Shown in pieces: positions 40,657 to 49,147 of a stretch of 64,000 bases of DNA. Below the pieces are notes generated by a model. The model saw only the letters and a program-made list of their open reading frames with translations, did no database searches and was not told the DNA's origin. Source of the stretch: Hyphomicrobiales bacterium (GTDB lineage: Bacteria; Pseudomonadota; Alphaproteobacteria; Rhodospirillales; JACKKN01). The DNA lies in the NCBI GenBank assembly GCA_024236415.1, contig JACKKN010000001.1, positions 186,001 to 250,000 on the forward strand, read 5' to 3'. A program made the translations under genes and the position numbers. Every line of letters starts with the position of its first letter. The stretch's first letter is position 1.

Positions 40657-41154
40657 TTGGACCGCGCCAAGACATTCCTCACGGTCCTGTACCGCATGGA
40701 AGTCTCCATCGCCGTCACGGCCTTCGCGGCCGTGGCGGTGAGCCTGTTCTGCGACGTTATCGGGCGCGAGGTGTTCGGCCACGGCATCTTCTGGGCGCCG
40801 CGCCTGGCCAGCTACTGCACCACCGTCGCCGGCATGCTGGGGTTCGCCCTGGTGGTGGCCACCGGCCGGCACCTGCGGGTACGGGCGGTGGACCGCCTGT
40901 TCCCGCGCGCCGCCGACCGCGCCATGAACCGCGTGGCCGACGCCGTGTCGGCCGGCCTGTGCTTCTGGCTGGCCTACCACTCGGTCCTCTACGTGGTGGA
41001 ATCCTACGCCATCGGCTCGCGCGGCATGGGCATCGAGATCCCCATCTGGCCGATCCAGATCATCGTCCCCTACGTGTTCGCGTCGGGGGCGCTGCGCTAT
41101 GCGGTGTACATGGCCTACCCGGCCCTGCGACCGTCCCCGGACCCGGAAGGCTGA
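40657..41154 (+). CDS. dctQ: TRAP transporter small permease subunit (site-F operon)
   Basis: 165 residues. It appears to start at a TTG (40657) preceded by GGGGGGAGG; no ATG gives a full first helix with a ribosome site. Four membrane segments, with FWAPRLASYC replacing the common W-T-E-E segment of DctQ proteins. The region between dctP and this gene is GC-rich and can fold into a modest hairpin. The next gene starts 4 bp after the stop. Confidence 0.87.
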   Translation: MDRAKTFLTVLYRMEVSIAVTAFAAVAVSLFCDVIGREVFGHGIFWAPRLASYCTTVAGMLGFALVVATGRHLRVRAVDRLFPRAADRAMNRVADAVSAGLCFWLAYHSVLYVVESYAIGSRGMGIEIPIWPIQIIVPYVFASGALRYAVYMAYPALRPSPDPEG

Positions 41155-41158
41155 GGCC

Positions 41159-42418
41159 ATGGCGGTCGCCGGATTCATCGCCCTGCTGCTGGTCCTGCTG
41201 GTGCTGCGCCAGAGCATCATCCTGATCGTCGCCGCCGGCACCGCCTACGTCCACGTCTTCTTCGCCGCCAGCAAGCTGGAATTCTTCATCCAGGACATCT
41301 GGATCGCCATCGACCGCGAGGTGCTGCTGCCGATCCCCATGTTCATGCTGGCCGGCGCGGTCATGACCCGCGGCGAGATCGCCAAGCGCCTGATCCGCAT
41401 CATGGTCGCCCTGACGGCGCCGTTCCGCGGCGGCCTGGGCATCGCCGCCGTCTCGTCCTGCGCCCTGTTCGCCGCCATCTCGGGCTCGTCGGTGGTGACC
41501 ATGCTGGCCATCGGCGCCATCATGTACCCGGCCCTGCTGCAGGAGCGCTACGACAAGCATTTCGCGCTCGGCTCCCTGGCCACGGCGGGCACCCTGGGCA
41601 TGATCATCCCGCCCAGCATCGCCATGATCATCTACGGCATCGTTACCGAGGTCTCCATCGTCGACCTGTTCCTGGCCGGGGTGCTGCCGGGGCTGGTGCT
41701 GACGGCGCTGCTGTGCGCGTACTCCCTGTGGGCCAACCGCGGGCTGCGGCCGGGCGCCTTCGACCTGGCCGAACTGGCCACCGCCCTGCGCGAGGGGGTC
41801 TTCGCCCTGCTGCTGCCGGTGATCCTGCTGGGCGGCATCTATTCGGGCTACTTCACGGCCACCGAGTCGGCGGCCGTGACCCTGTTCTACGCCATCGCCA
41901 TCGAGCTGTTCGTGCACAAGGACATGAAGGCGCGGGACCTGATCGACATCGTGCTCGAGACGGCCATGCTGCTGGGCACGCTGCTGCCCCTGCTGGCCAT
42001 CGCCAGCAGCCTGAACACGATCCTGGAGTTCGAGGGCATCCCCCAGACCCTGGCCCGCCTGATCGGCGAGATGATCGAGAACCGCTGGCTGGTGATCCTC
42101 AGCATCAACCTGCTGCTGCTGGTGGTGGGCTGCTTCATGGACGCCATTTCGGCCCTGATCATCCTGTCGGGCATCCTGCTGCCGGTGGTTCAGAGTCACG
42201 GTTTCGACCCCGTCCACTTCGGCATCATCATGGTGGTGAACCTGGAGATCGGCTTCATCACCCCGCCGGTGGGCCTGAACCTGCTGGTGGCCATGATCGC
42301 CTTTAAGGAGAAGTTCGGCACCGTGGTGGTGTCGGTGGTGCCGTTCCTGTTCGTCATGCTGCTGGGCCTGGCCATCATCACCGCCCTGCCCCAGCTGTCG
42401 ACGGCGCTGATCCAGTAG
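41159..42418 (+). CDS. dctM: TRAP transporter large permease subunit (site-F operon)
   Basis: 419 residues, multi-helix membrane protein. DctM features: PIPMFMLAGAVMTRGEIAKRLI, FAAISGSSVVTMLAIGAIMYP, LGMIIPPSIAMIIYGIV, SGYFTATESAAVTLFYAI, LLVVGCFMDAISALIILSGI and GFITPPVGLNLLV. It forms the ion-driven pore with DctQ. The start at 41159 follows a GAGG. Ten bp separate its stop from the SDR-like gene, so they share a transcript. Confidence 0.94.
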   Translation: MAVAGFIALLLVLLVLRQSIILIVAAGTAYVHVFFAASKLEFFIQDIWIAIDREVLLPIPMFMLAGAVMTRGEIAKRLIRIMVALTAPFRGGLGIAAVSSCALFAAISGSSVVTMLAIGAIMYPALLQERYDKHFALGSLATAGTLGMIIPPSIAMIIYGIVTEVSIVDLFLAGVLPGLVLTALLCAYSLWANRGLRPGAFDLAELATALREGVFALLLPVILLGGIYSGYFTATESAAVTLFYAIAIELFVHKDMKARDLIDIVLETAMLLGTLLPLLAIASSLNTILEFEGIPQTLARLIGEMIENRWLVILSINLLLLVVGCFMDAISALIILSGILLPVVQSHGFDPVHFGIIMVVNLEIGFITPPVGLNLLVAMIAFKEKFGTVVVSVVPFLFVMLLGLAIITALPQLSTALIQ

Positions 42419-42427
42419 GGGCGGCCC

Positions 42428-43159
42428 ATGGCGCTGCACGGCAGGACGGTCCTGGTCATCGGCGGCAGCGCCGGCATCGGCCTGGCCGTGGCCCAGGCCG
42501 CGGCGGCGCAGGGCGCCCGCGTGCACATCGCCGCCCGCGACCGTGGCCGCCTGGCCCGCGCCGCGGAGCAGATCGGCGCCGCCGGGCACCACGCCGCGGA
42601 CGTCACCGACGACGCCGCGCGGGCGGCCCTGTTCGACAGCGTCGGCCCCATCGACCACCTGGCCGTCACCTCGCACCTGTCGTCGACCCGGCTGGGCGTG
42701 CACACGGCCATGGACCGCATGCCCCTGGACGGGGCGCGCAAGTTCATGGAGCACAAGTTCTGGAGCCAGTACGCCGCTGCCCAGGCGGCGCTGGACCACC
42801 TGTCGGCGGACGGCTCCATCGTCCTCACCTCGGGCGTGGCCAGCCGCCGGCCCCTGGCCGAGCACACGGTCATCGCCGCCACCAACGCCGCCGTCGAGGC
42901 CATGGCCAGGCAGCTCTGCGCCGAGATCGCGCCGCGGCGCATCAACGTGGTGGCGCCGGGGCTGACCGACACCCGCACCTACGACCACCTGTCGCCCGAA
43001 TCGCGCGAGGCCTTCTTCGCCAAGGTCCGGGGACTGGTACCGGTGGCGCGGGTGGCGACCCCCGCCGACATCGCCCGCGCCTACCTGTTCGCCATGGAGT
43101 CCGACTACCTGTCGGGCGCGGTGATCGACATGGACGGCGGGCTGTTGTGCGCCGGCTAG
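42428..43159 (+). CDS. SDR-like protein with degenerate active site (Tyr to Ile, Lys to Asn)
   Basis: 243 residues, a paralogue of the 37.2 kb protein. The cofactor loop is IGGSAGIGLA and the Ser region LTSGVAS, but YxxxK reads IAATN with Ile149 and Asn153; it also has KFWS. The end, YLSGAVIDMDGG, is a normal SDR C-terminus. It follows dctM in the transporter operon, suggesting that it acts on the imported compound or an early intermediate. Normal Tyr-Lys catalysis is not expected. Confidence 0.85.
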   Translation: MALHGRTVLVIGGSAGIGLAVAQAAAAQGARVHIAARDRGRLARAAEQIGAAGHHAADVTDDAARAALFDSVGPIDHLAVTSHLSSTRLGVHTAMDRMPLDGARKFMEHKFWSQYAAAQAALDHLSADGSIVLTSGVASRRPLAEHTVIAATNAAVEAMARQLCAEIAPRRINVVAPGLTDTRTYDHLSPESREAFFAKVRGLVPVARVATPADIARAYLFAMESDYLSGAVIDMDGGLLCAG

Positions 43160-43198
43160 GGGGCGGGCGAAATTCCGCTTGGACAGGCGCTGGGATAT

Positions 43199-43219
43199 TT
43201 GTTAATTATACCATAACAT
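43199..43219. promoter_or_regulatory. Operator site G (TGTTA-N9-TAACA)
   Basis: TGTTA (43200-43204) and TAACA (43214-43218) are perfect arms at the consensus spacing. The site lies 26 bp before the GTG of the second quinone-reductase-like gene. Confidence 0.65.
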
Positions 43220-43244
43220 ATAACCATTCACGGGAGGCTCCGCC

Positions 43245-43835
43245 GTGAACCATCTGGTCGTCTTCGCCCATCCCCGCGCCAACAGCTTCAACCAGCGGGT
43301 GCGCGACAGCTACCTGGCGGGGTTGTACGCGGGCGGGCACCAGGTGGTGCTGCGCGACCTGTACCGCATGGGCTTCGACCCCGTGTTCACCGACGCCGAC
43401 GCCCAGGCCCTGCGCCGCGGCGCGCCGCCGCCGGACATCCGGGCCGAGATGGACCATGTCACCGCCGCCGACGTCATCACCTTCATCTCGCCCATCTGGT
43501 GGATCTCCCTGCCGGCCATCCTCAAGGGCTACGTGGACCGGGTGTTCGCCTACGGCTTCGCCTACCGCCACGGCGCCGACGGCCTGGTCGAGGGCATGCT
43601 GGAGGGCAAGAAGGCGGTGATCTTCACCAGCTCGGGCTCGACCCTCGAGCACTTCGAGAAGAGCGGCAAGCTGCAGGCGGTGCGCACGGCCCAGGACCTG
43701 GGCACCATGGAGTTCTGCGGCATCGAGCTGCTGCGCCACGTGCACTTCGCCCCCGTGGGCAGCCGCTCGGACCCGGAAACCGTGGACCGGTGGGTCGAAC
43801 AGGCCCGGGAACTGGCGGAAACCCTTTTCGGCTGA
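43245..43835 (+). CDS. Flavodoxin-fold NAD(P)H oxidoreductase (paralogue)
   Basis: 196 residues from a GTG at 43245 after CGGGAGG. LVVFAHPRANSFNQRV binds the flavin phosphate, then DLYRMGFDPVFTD, VITFISPIWWISLPAILKGYVDRVFAYGF and VIFTSSGST. It is the shorter relative of the 32.0 kb protein. Having two such reductases in one regulon suggests a quinone-like or other electrophilic intermediate, or detoxification of one. The next gene follows by 10 bp. Confidence 0.88.
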   Translation: MNHLVVFAHPRANSFNQRVRDSYLAGLYAGGHQVVLRDLYRMGFDPVFTDADAQALRRGAPPPDIRAEMDHVTAADVITFISPIWWISLPAILKGYVDRVFAYGFAYRHGADGLVEGMLEGKKAVIFTSSGSTLEHFEKSGKLQAVRTAQDLGTMEFCGIELLRHVHFAPVGSRSDPETVDRWVEQARELAETLFG

Positions 43836-43845
43836 GGAGTCAGAC

Positions 43846-45279
43846 GTGTACGAGAACCTGGCGCTGTTCATCGACGGCCAGTGGCGCTCCGGCGACGGAC
43901 GGGCCACCGAGACCGTGATCAACCCGGCCACCGAGGCCGCCCTGGGCGAGCTGCCGCACGCCACCGACGCCGACCTGGACGACGCCCTGGCCGCCGCCCG
44001 GCGGGCCTTTGGCGACTGGCGCCGCCGGTCGCCCACGGACCGCGGCGCCATCCTGCGCCAGGCCGCCGCCATCCTGCGCGCCCGGGCCGAGGAGGTGGCC
44101 GCCAACCTGGTGGCCGAGGAGGGCAAGTCCCTGACCGAATCGCGCATCGAGGTCATGGTCGCCGCCGAGGTGCTTGACTGGTCGGCCGAGGAGGGCCGGC
44201 GCCAGTACGGCCGCCTGATCCCGCCGCGCGGGCCCGGTTTCCAGCAGGCGGTGGTGCCCGAGCCCATCGGCGTCTGCGCCCAGTTCGCGCCCTGGAACTT
44301 CCCGGCCATCTTCCCGGCGCGCAAGATCAGCGAAGCCCTGGCCGCCGGCTGCACCTGCATCATCAAGCCGTCCGAGGAGGTGCCGGCCTCGGCCATCGCC
44401 ATCGTCCGGGCGCTGGAGGAGGCCGGCCTGCCGCCCGGGGTGGTGAACCTGGTGTTTGGCGTGCCGGACACGATCTCGCGCCGCCTGCTGGCCTCGCCGG
44501 TGGTGCGCAAGCTGTCGTTCACCGGCTCGATCCCCGTGGGCAAGCACCTGATGCGCCTGGCCGCCGACAACATGGTCAAGACCACCATGGAACTGGGCGG
44601 CCACGCCCCGGCCATCGTCTTCGACGACGTGGACGTGGACCAGGTGGCCGCCATCCTGACCGCCAGCAAGTTCCGCAACGCCGGCCAGGTGTGCAATTCG
44701 CCGACCCGCTTCTTCGTCCACGAGGCGGTGTACGACCGCTTCGCCGCGGCCCTGGCGGCGGCGGCGCGCGGGGTCAGGGTGGGCAACGGCATGGACGACG
44801 GCGTGGTCATGGGCCCCCTGGCCAACGCCCGCCGGCGCGAGGCCATCGAGGGCTTCGTGGCCGACGCCCTGGACCGGGGCGCCGAGCTGCTGGCCGGCGG
44901 CGCGCGGCTGGAGAACAAGGGCTTCTTCTATGCCCCCACCATCCTGGGCGACGTGCCGGACACGGCCCGCATCATGCGCGAGGAGCCCTTCGGCCCGGTG
45001 GCGGCCCTGACCCGATTCGCCGACACCGACGAGATGCTGGCGCGCGCCAACGGCCTGCCCTTCGGCCTGGCCGGCTATGCCTACACCCGCGGCCTGGCCA
45101 ACGCCCAGGCCGTGCGCGACGGCCTGCAGGTGGGCCTGCTGGGCATCAACACGCCGCAGATCGCCCTGGCCGAGACCCCCTTCGGCGGGATGAAGGAGAG
45201 CGGCCACGGGTCGGAGGGCGGCAGCGAGGGCGTGGCCGGCTACATGACCACCAAATTCGTGTCGCAACTGGCGCTGTGA
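43846..45279 (+). CDS. Aldehyde dehydrogenase, succinate-semialdehyde-dehydrogenase-like
   Basis: 477 residues from a GTG at 43846. GabD-type layout: PWNFPAIFPARKISEALAAGC, KPSEEVPASA, KLSFTGSIPVGKHLM, MELGGHAPAIVFDDVDVD with Glu249, NAGQVCNSPTRFFV with Cys283, EEPFGPVAAL and TPFGGMKESGHGSEGG. It oxidises an aldehyde, perhaps a semialdehyde, with NAD(P). The true substrate is open because the context is an undefined pathway. Part of the site-G operon with the reductase and the third degenerate SDR. Confidence 0.92.
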   Translation: MYENLALFIDGQWRSGDGRATETVINPATEAALGELPHATDADLDDALAAARRAFGDWRRRSPTDRGAILRQAAAILRARAEEVAANLVAEEGKSLTESRIEVMVAAEVLDWSAEEGRRQYGRLIPPRGPGFQQAVVPEPIGVCAQFAPWNFPAIFPARKISEALAAGCTCIIKPSEEVPASAIAIVRALEEAGLPPGVVNLVFGVPDTISRRLLASPVVRKLSFTGSIPVGKHLMRLAADNMVKTTMELGGHAPAIVFDDVDVDQVAAILTASKFRNAGQVCNSPTRFFVHEAVYDRFAAALAAAARGVRVGNGMDDGVVMGPLANARRREAIEGFVADALDRGAELLAGGARLENKGFFYAPTILGDVPDTARIMREEPFGPVAALTRFADTDEMLARANGLPFGLAGYAYTRGLANAQAVRDGLQVGLLGINTPQIALAETPFGGMKESGHGSEGGSEGVAGYMTTKFVSQLAL

Positions 45280-45292
45280 CGGGAGAGCGGCC

Positions 45293-46072
45293 ATGACGGA
45301 AACCGGCACCCTTCCCCCCCTGGCCTGCGACCTGGACGGCCGGCGGGTCGTCATCGTCGGCGGCGGCAGCGGCTTCGGCCTGGCCACCGCCCGCGCCGTG
45401 GTCGCCCGCGGCGGTTCGGTGACCCTGATGGGACGGACCGCGGACAAGCTCGCGGCCGCGGCCCGGGCCCTGGACGCCCCCGACCGGGTGGCGGTGCATC
45501 CCCTGGACATGACCGACGGCGCCGCCGTGGCCGGGTATTTCGCTGGAATCGAAGAGGGGGCCGTCGACCACCTGGTGGTCACCGCGTCCACCGCCGCCCA
45601 CGGGCCGTTTCTGGAGCTACCCGAGGAGGCGGCCCGGGCCATGTTCGATTCCAAGTTCTGGGGGCCCTACGCCCTGGCCCGCGCCGCCCTGCCGCGGATC
45701 GCCGACGGCGGCTCGATCACCTTCTTTTCCGGCGTGCTCAGCCGCCGGCCGGGCATGAACTGCTCGGCCCTGGGCGCCGTCAACGCGGCGGTCGAGGGGC
45801 TGACCCGCGGCCTGGCCCTGGAGCTGGGCCCGCGCATCCGGGTCAACTGCTGCGCCCCCGGCATGGCCCGCACCGAAGCCTACGCCCGCATGCCCGAGGA
45901 CCGGCGCGAGGCCATGTACCGGGCCACCGGGGCCTCCCTGCCGGTGCAGCGGGTGGGCCAGGCCCACGAGGTCGCCGACGCGGTGCTGTTCCTGATGACC
46001 AACACCTTCACCACCGGCGTGGTCCTGGACGTGGACGGCGGGCACATGATCCGCCAGTACGCGCAGCGATAG
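45293..46072 (+). CDS. SDR-like protein with degenerate active site (Tyr to Leu, Lys to Asn)
   Basis: 259 residues, third member of the subfamily. The cofactor loop is VGGGSGFGLA and the Ser region FFSGVLS; YxxxK reads LGAVN with Leu160 and Asn164; KFWG is again present. It has a 12-residue N-terminal extension compared with the other two. It ends the site-G operon. Its stop is 82 bp before the 3' end of tRNA-Ser on the opposite strand. Confidence 0.85.
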   Translation: MTETGTLPPLACDLDGRRVVIVGGGSGFGLATARAVVARGGSVTLMGRTADKLAAAARALDAPDRVAVHPLDMTDGAAVAGYFAGIEEGAVDHLVVTASTAAHGPFLELPEEAARAMFDSKFWGPYALARAALPRIADGGSITFFSGVLSRRPGMNCSALGAVNAAVEGLTRGLALELGPRIRVNCCAPGMARTEAYARMPEDRREAMYRATGASLPVQRVGQAHEVADAVLFLMTNTFTTGVVLDVDGGHMIRQYAQR

Positions 46073-46154
46073 GGCGCCGTCACCCTCGCCACCGTTCGGA
46101 TTTTCGGAAAGCTTTCGCCGCCACCGGCGTCGCCTGGCCGGACCGTCGTTTGGA

Positions 46155-46244
46155 TGGCGGAGGGAGAGGGATTCGAACCCTCGATACGGTTCCCCGTATA
46201 CACGCTTTCCAAGCGTGCGCCTTCAGCCACTCGGCCACCCCTCC
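46155..46244 (-). tRNA. tRNA-Ser (anticodon GGA)
   Basis: The minus strand gives a complete 90-nt class II tRNA: 5' acceptor GGAGGGG, D-arm GGCCGAGTGGCTGAAGGC, anticodon stem CACGCTT-GGA-AAGCGTG (anticodon at 46208-46210), a long variable arm, T-arm GGGTTCGAATCCC, and an encoded CCA end at 46155-46157. The last acceptor pair is G-U. Its 3' end faces the catabolic block to the left. Confidence 0.96.
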
Positions 46245-46455
46245 AACGGGCGAGCGCGCGCGGGCGCGGCGATCGCCACGGCGCGGAAGTTAGCCGACGG
46301 CGGCACGGGCTGCAACGGTTTTGCGGCGGCGCGGCGCATTCCCGCGGCCGCGGCCGCGGCGCCATTGCGGCGGCGCGCCCAGTCCGGCAATATGGGCCGC
46401 GCCCGCGGCGGGCGCGACGAGCGGCCGCCCGGGCGCCTTGTGGGAGACCTGCGCA

Positions 46456-46899
46456 TTGACCCGACCGATCGGCATGGTGCTGCTGGCCCTGGCTTTCCTG
46501 GCCGCCGCCGCCGAGGCCTATGTCCATGCCCTGCCGGACGGGCCGGCGGGCTGGCTGGTGCCGGCGGCCGAGCTGTGGGCCATCCTGTCGCCCGACAGCC
46601 TGCGCGCGGCGGCGCGGTGGACCTGGGCCAACCTGCACCCCTGGGCCTGGGACCCGGCGCTGGTCACCGTCCTGCGCCTGCCGGCCTGGCTGGTGCTGGG
46701 CCTGCCGGGGCTGCTGCTGGCCTGGGCCGGACGGCGGCCGCGCGACGGCGAATACCTGCAGGCCGAGAGCGTGTTCCTGTACGACGAGCTGGCGCGCGCG
46801 GCGCGGGCCGAAGCGCGCAACCCGACACCCCTGGCGGACACGGCACCCGCCACGCAATCCGGCACCCGCGGCCGGGAAAGGACGAAGGAGACGGCATGA
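46456..46899 (+). CDS. Small integral membrane protein, unknown function
   Basis: 147 residues from a TTG at 46456 with GGGAG upstream; the ATG at 46474 is the alternative. Two hydrophobic segments (GMVLLALAFLAAAAEAYV and LPAWLVLGLPGLLLAW) flank a Trp-rich loop (WTWANLHPWAWD). A cytoplasmic charged tail follows. I remember similar unnamed proteins in other Rhodospirillales but know no function. The stop overlaps the following SDR start as ATGA, which supports it as a real gene. Confidence 0.65.
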   Translation: MTRPIGMVLLALAFLAAAAEAYVHALPDGPAGWLVPAAELWAILSPDSLRAAARWTWANLHPWAWDPALVTVLRLPAWLVLGLPGLLLAWAGRRPRDGEYLQAESVFLYDELARAARAEARNPTPLADTAPATQSGTRGRERTKETA

Positions 46900-47657
46900 G
46901 CGAACTGACCGGCAAGACCGCCATCGTCACCGGCGCCAGCCGCGGCATCGGCGCCGCGGTGGCCCGCGAGCTGGCCCGCCGCGGGGCCGCGGTGGCGGCC
47001 CTGGCCCGCAACGGCGCCGCCTGCGACGGGCTGGCCCAGGCCATCGCCGCCGACGGCGGCCGCGCCCTGGCCCTGGGCTGCGACGTGGCCGACGCCGGCG
47101 CCGTGGCGGCCGCCGTGGCCCACGTGGAGGAGGCCTGGGACCGGGTCGACATCCTGGTCAACAACGCCGGCATGATCGACCCCATCGGCACCATCGCCGA
47201 GACCGACCCGGCCGAGTGGGCCCGCTGCGTCACCGTCAACCTGTGCGGCGTGTACCACGGCGTGCGCGCCGTGCTGCCGGGCATGGTGGCGCGGGGCGGC
47301 GGCGTGATCGTCAACGTCAGCTCCGGCGCCGCCCACAGCGCCCTCGAGGGCTGGTCGGCCTATTGCAGCGCCAAGGCCGGCGCCGCCATGCTGACCCGGT
47401 CGATCCACCTGGAATACGGCGCCGCCGGCATCCGGGTGCACGGCTTCGGGCCCGGCACGGTGGACACCGACATGCAGGTGCGCATCCGCGCCTCGGGGGT
47501 GAACCGGGTCAGCCAGATCCCGCGCGCCGACCTGGCGCCCGTCGGCCGGCCGGCGACCATCATCGCCTGGCTGTGCGGCGACGGCGCCGCCGACCTGGCG
47601 GGGCAGGAGCTGTCCATCAAGGACGCCGACCTGTGCCGCCGCGCCGGCCTGACGTGA
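46896..47657 (+). CDS. SDR-family oxidoreductase
   Basis: 253 residues. Classical: TGASRGIGAA, LVNNAGMIDP, the Ser region VNVSSGAA, and YCSAK with both Tyr and Lys present. The C-terminal GQELSIKDADLCRRAG replaces the usual D-G-G end. Substrate unknown. It is translationally coupled to the small membrane protein upstream and lies just outside the operator-defined block. The next gene, a flippase, starts 17 bp later. Confidence 0.87.
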   Translation: MSELTGKTAIVTGASRGIGAAVARELARRGAAVAALARNGAACDGLAQAIAADGGRALALGCDVADAGAVAAAVAHVEEAWDRVDILVNNAGMIDPIGTIAETDPAEWARCVTVNLCGVYHGVRAVLPGMVARGGGVIVNVSSGAAHSALEGWSAYCSAKAGAAMLTRSIHLEYGAAGIRVHGFGPGTVDTDMQVRIRASGVNRVSQIPRADLAPVGRPATIIAWLCGDGAADLAGQELSIKDADLCRRAGLT

Positions 47658-47674
47658 CCGGAGTCCCCTTCTAG

Positions 47675-49147
47675 ATGGCCTCGATCCGCCAGGCGATCGC
47701 CGCCTCGTTCCTGTCCAGGTACGCCTCCCTGGTGGTGAACATCGTCGTCGTGATGACGATCTCGCGGCTGCTGAAGCCCGAGGAGATCGGCGTCTTCTCC
47801 ATCTGCATGGTGGTGATCGGCGCCGCCGCCCTGCTGCGCAACGCCGGCGCCGGCGAATACCTGATCCAGGCCAAGGAGCTGCCGCCCGAGCGGGTGCGCA
47901 ACGTGTTCACGGTGCTGCTGGTCACCTCCTGGACCCTGGCCCTGGTGATCTTCCTGGGGCGCGGCTACGTGGCCGAGTTCTACCGCCACCCGGAGGTGGC
48001 CGACATCCTGCTGATCCAGACCATCGGCTTCGTGGTGGTGCCCTTCGGCGCCACCACCTTCAGCATCCTGACCCGGCGCATGGATTTCTCGACCCTGGCC
48101 GTCATCAACCTGGCGGGGGCCCTGATGCAGGCCGTGGTCAGCATCGGCCTGGCGGCCATGGGGTACAGCTTCTATGCCCTGGCCTGGGGCAGCGTCGCCG
48201 GCATGGCGACCCCGCCCCTGGTCACCGTCCTCATCCGCTGGCACCTGGTGGAATGGCGGCCCCGGTTCAAGGGCATCACCCAGGTCCTGTCGGTCAGCCT
48301 GGCCTACCAGGGCACCAACCTGATCAGCTATTTCAACATCAACGTCTCGGAACTGGTCATGGGTCGGTTCCTGGGCATGGCGCCGGTGGCCACGTTCAAC
48401 CGCGCCCGGTCGGTCACCCAGCTTTTCTACAAGCTGGTCATGGAGGGTCTGATCCCGGTGGCCATGCCGGCCTTCGCCGAGCACCTGCGCCAGGGCGAGG
48501 ACGTGCGCGTCCTGTTCCTGAAGGGGCAGGTGCTGCTGCACGTCATCGCCTGGCCGTTTTTCGCCGCCCTGTTCTTCATGGCCGAGCCCTTCGTGCTGCT
48601 GATGTTCGGCGAGCAGTGGATGGCCTCGGTGCCCATCGTCCGCGTGCTGTGCCTGGCCTGCATGGTCGGTTTCGTCACCGCCCTGGCCAACGAGGTGGTC
48701 AAGGCCACCGGCCGGGCCGGAGCCCTGCTGAAGATGGAGATGGCCCTGACCCTGCTGCGCATCGCCGTGCTGATCCCGGCCGCCATGCACAGCCTGATGG
48801 CCCTGGCCTGGGTCATGGTCGCGTCCGATGTGGTGCGGGTCACCGTGCAGGTGGTGTTCCTGAACCGGATCATCGACCTGCCCTACCACCAGTGGGTGCA
48901 CCAGGGGTGGCGCAGCGTGCCGGTGACCCTGGTGGCGGCGGCGCCGGCGGCGGCCATGTACTTCACCGGCCACATGGACGTGGCGACGGACACCCCGTTC
49001 TGGGAGCTGGCGATCCTGGTGGGGCTGACCGGCGCCGGCTGCGGCCTGTGCTGGCTGGCCGCCGTCTACCTGTTCGGTCACCGCATCCGCGACGAGATCA
49101 ACCGGGCCCTGGCCGTGGGCGGCGCGCTGTTGCGGAAGTTCACCTGA
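47675..49147 (+). CDS. Polysaccharide/lipopolysaccharide flippase (MOP superfamily)
   Basis: 490 residues, about 12-14 membrane helices. N-terminal Polysacc_synt-type sequence: SFLSRYASLVVNIVVVMTIS, RLLKPEEIGVFSI, LLRNAGAGEYLI. Later blocks include FNINVSELVMGRFLGMAPVA and LMFGEQWM, typical of Wzx/PST exporters. Such proteins move lipid-linked glycans across the inner membrane. No glycosyltransferase genes are adjacent, so its substrate is unknown. The 3' end overlaps the convergent esterase by 8 bp. Confidence 0.88.
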   Translation: MASIRQAIAASFLSRYASLVVNIVVVMTISRLLKPEEIGVFSICMVVIGAAALLRNAGAGEYLIQAKELPPERVRNVFTVLLVTSWTLALVIFLGRGYVAEFYRHPEVADILLIQTIGFVVVPFGATTFSILTRRMDFSTLAVINLAGALMQAVVSIGLAAMGYSFYALAWGSVAGMATPPLVTVLIRWHLVEWRPRFKGITQVLSVSLAYQGTNLISYFNINVSELVMGRFLGMAPVATFNRARSVTQLFYKLVMEGLIPVAMPAFAEHLRQGEDVRVLFLKGQVLLHVIAWPFFAALFFMAEPFVLLMFGEQWMASVPIVRVLCLACMVGFVTALANEVVKATGRAGALLKMEMALTLLRIAVLIPAAMHSLMALAWVMVASDVVRVTVQVVFLNRIIDLPYHQWVHQGWRSVPVTLVAAAPAAAMYFTGHMDVATDTPFWELAILVGLTGAGCGLCWLAAVYLFGHRIRDEINRALAVGGALLRKFT

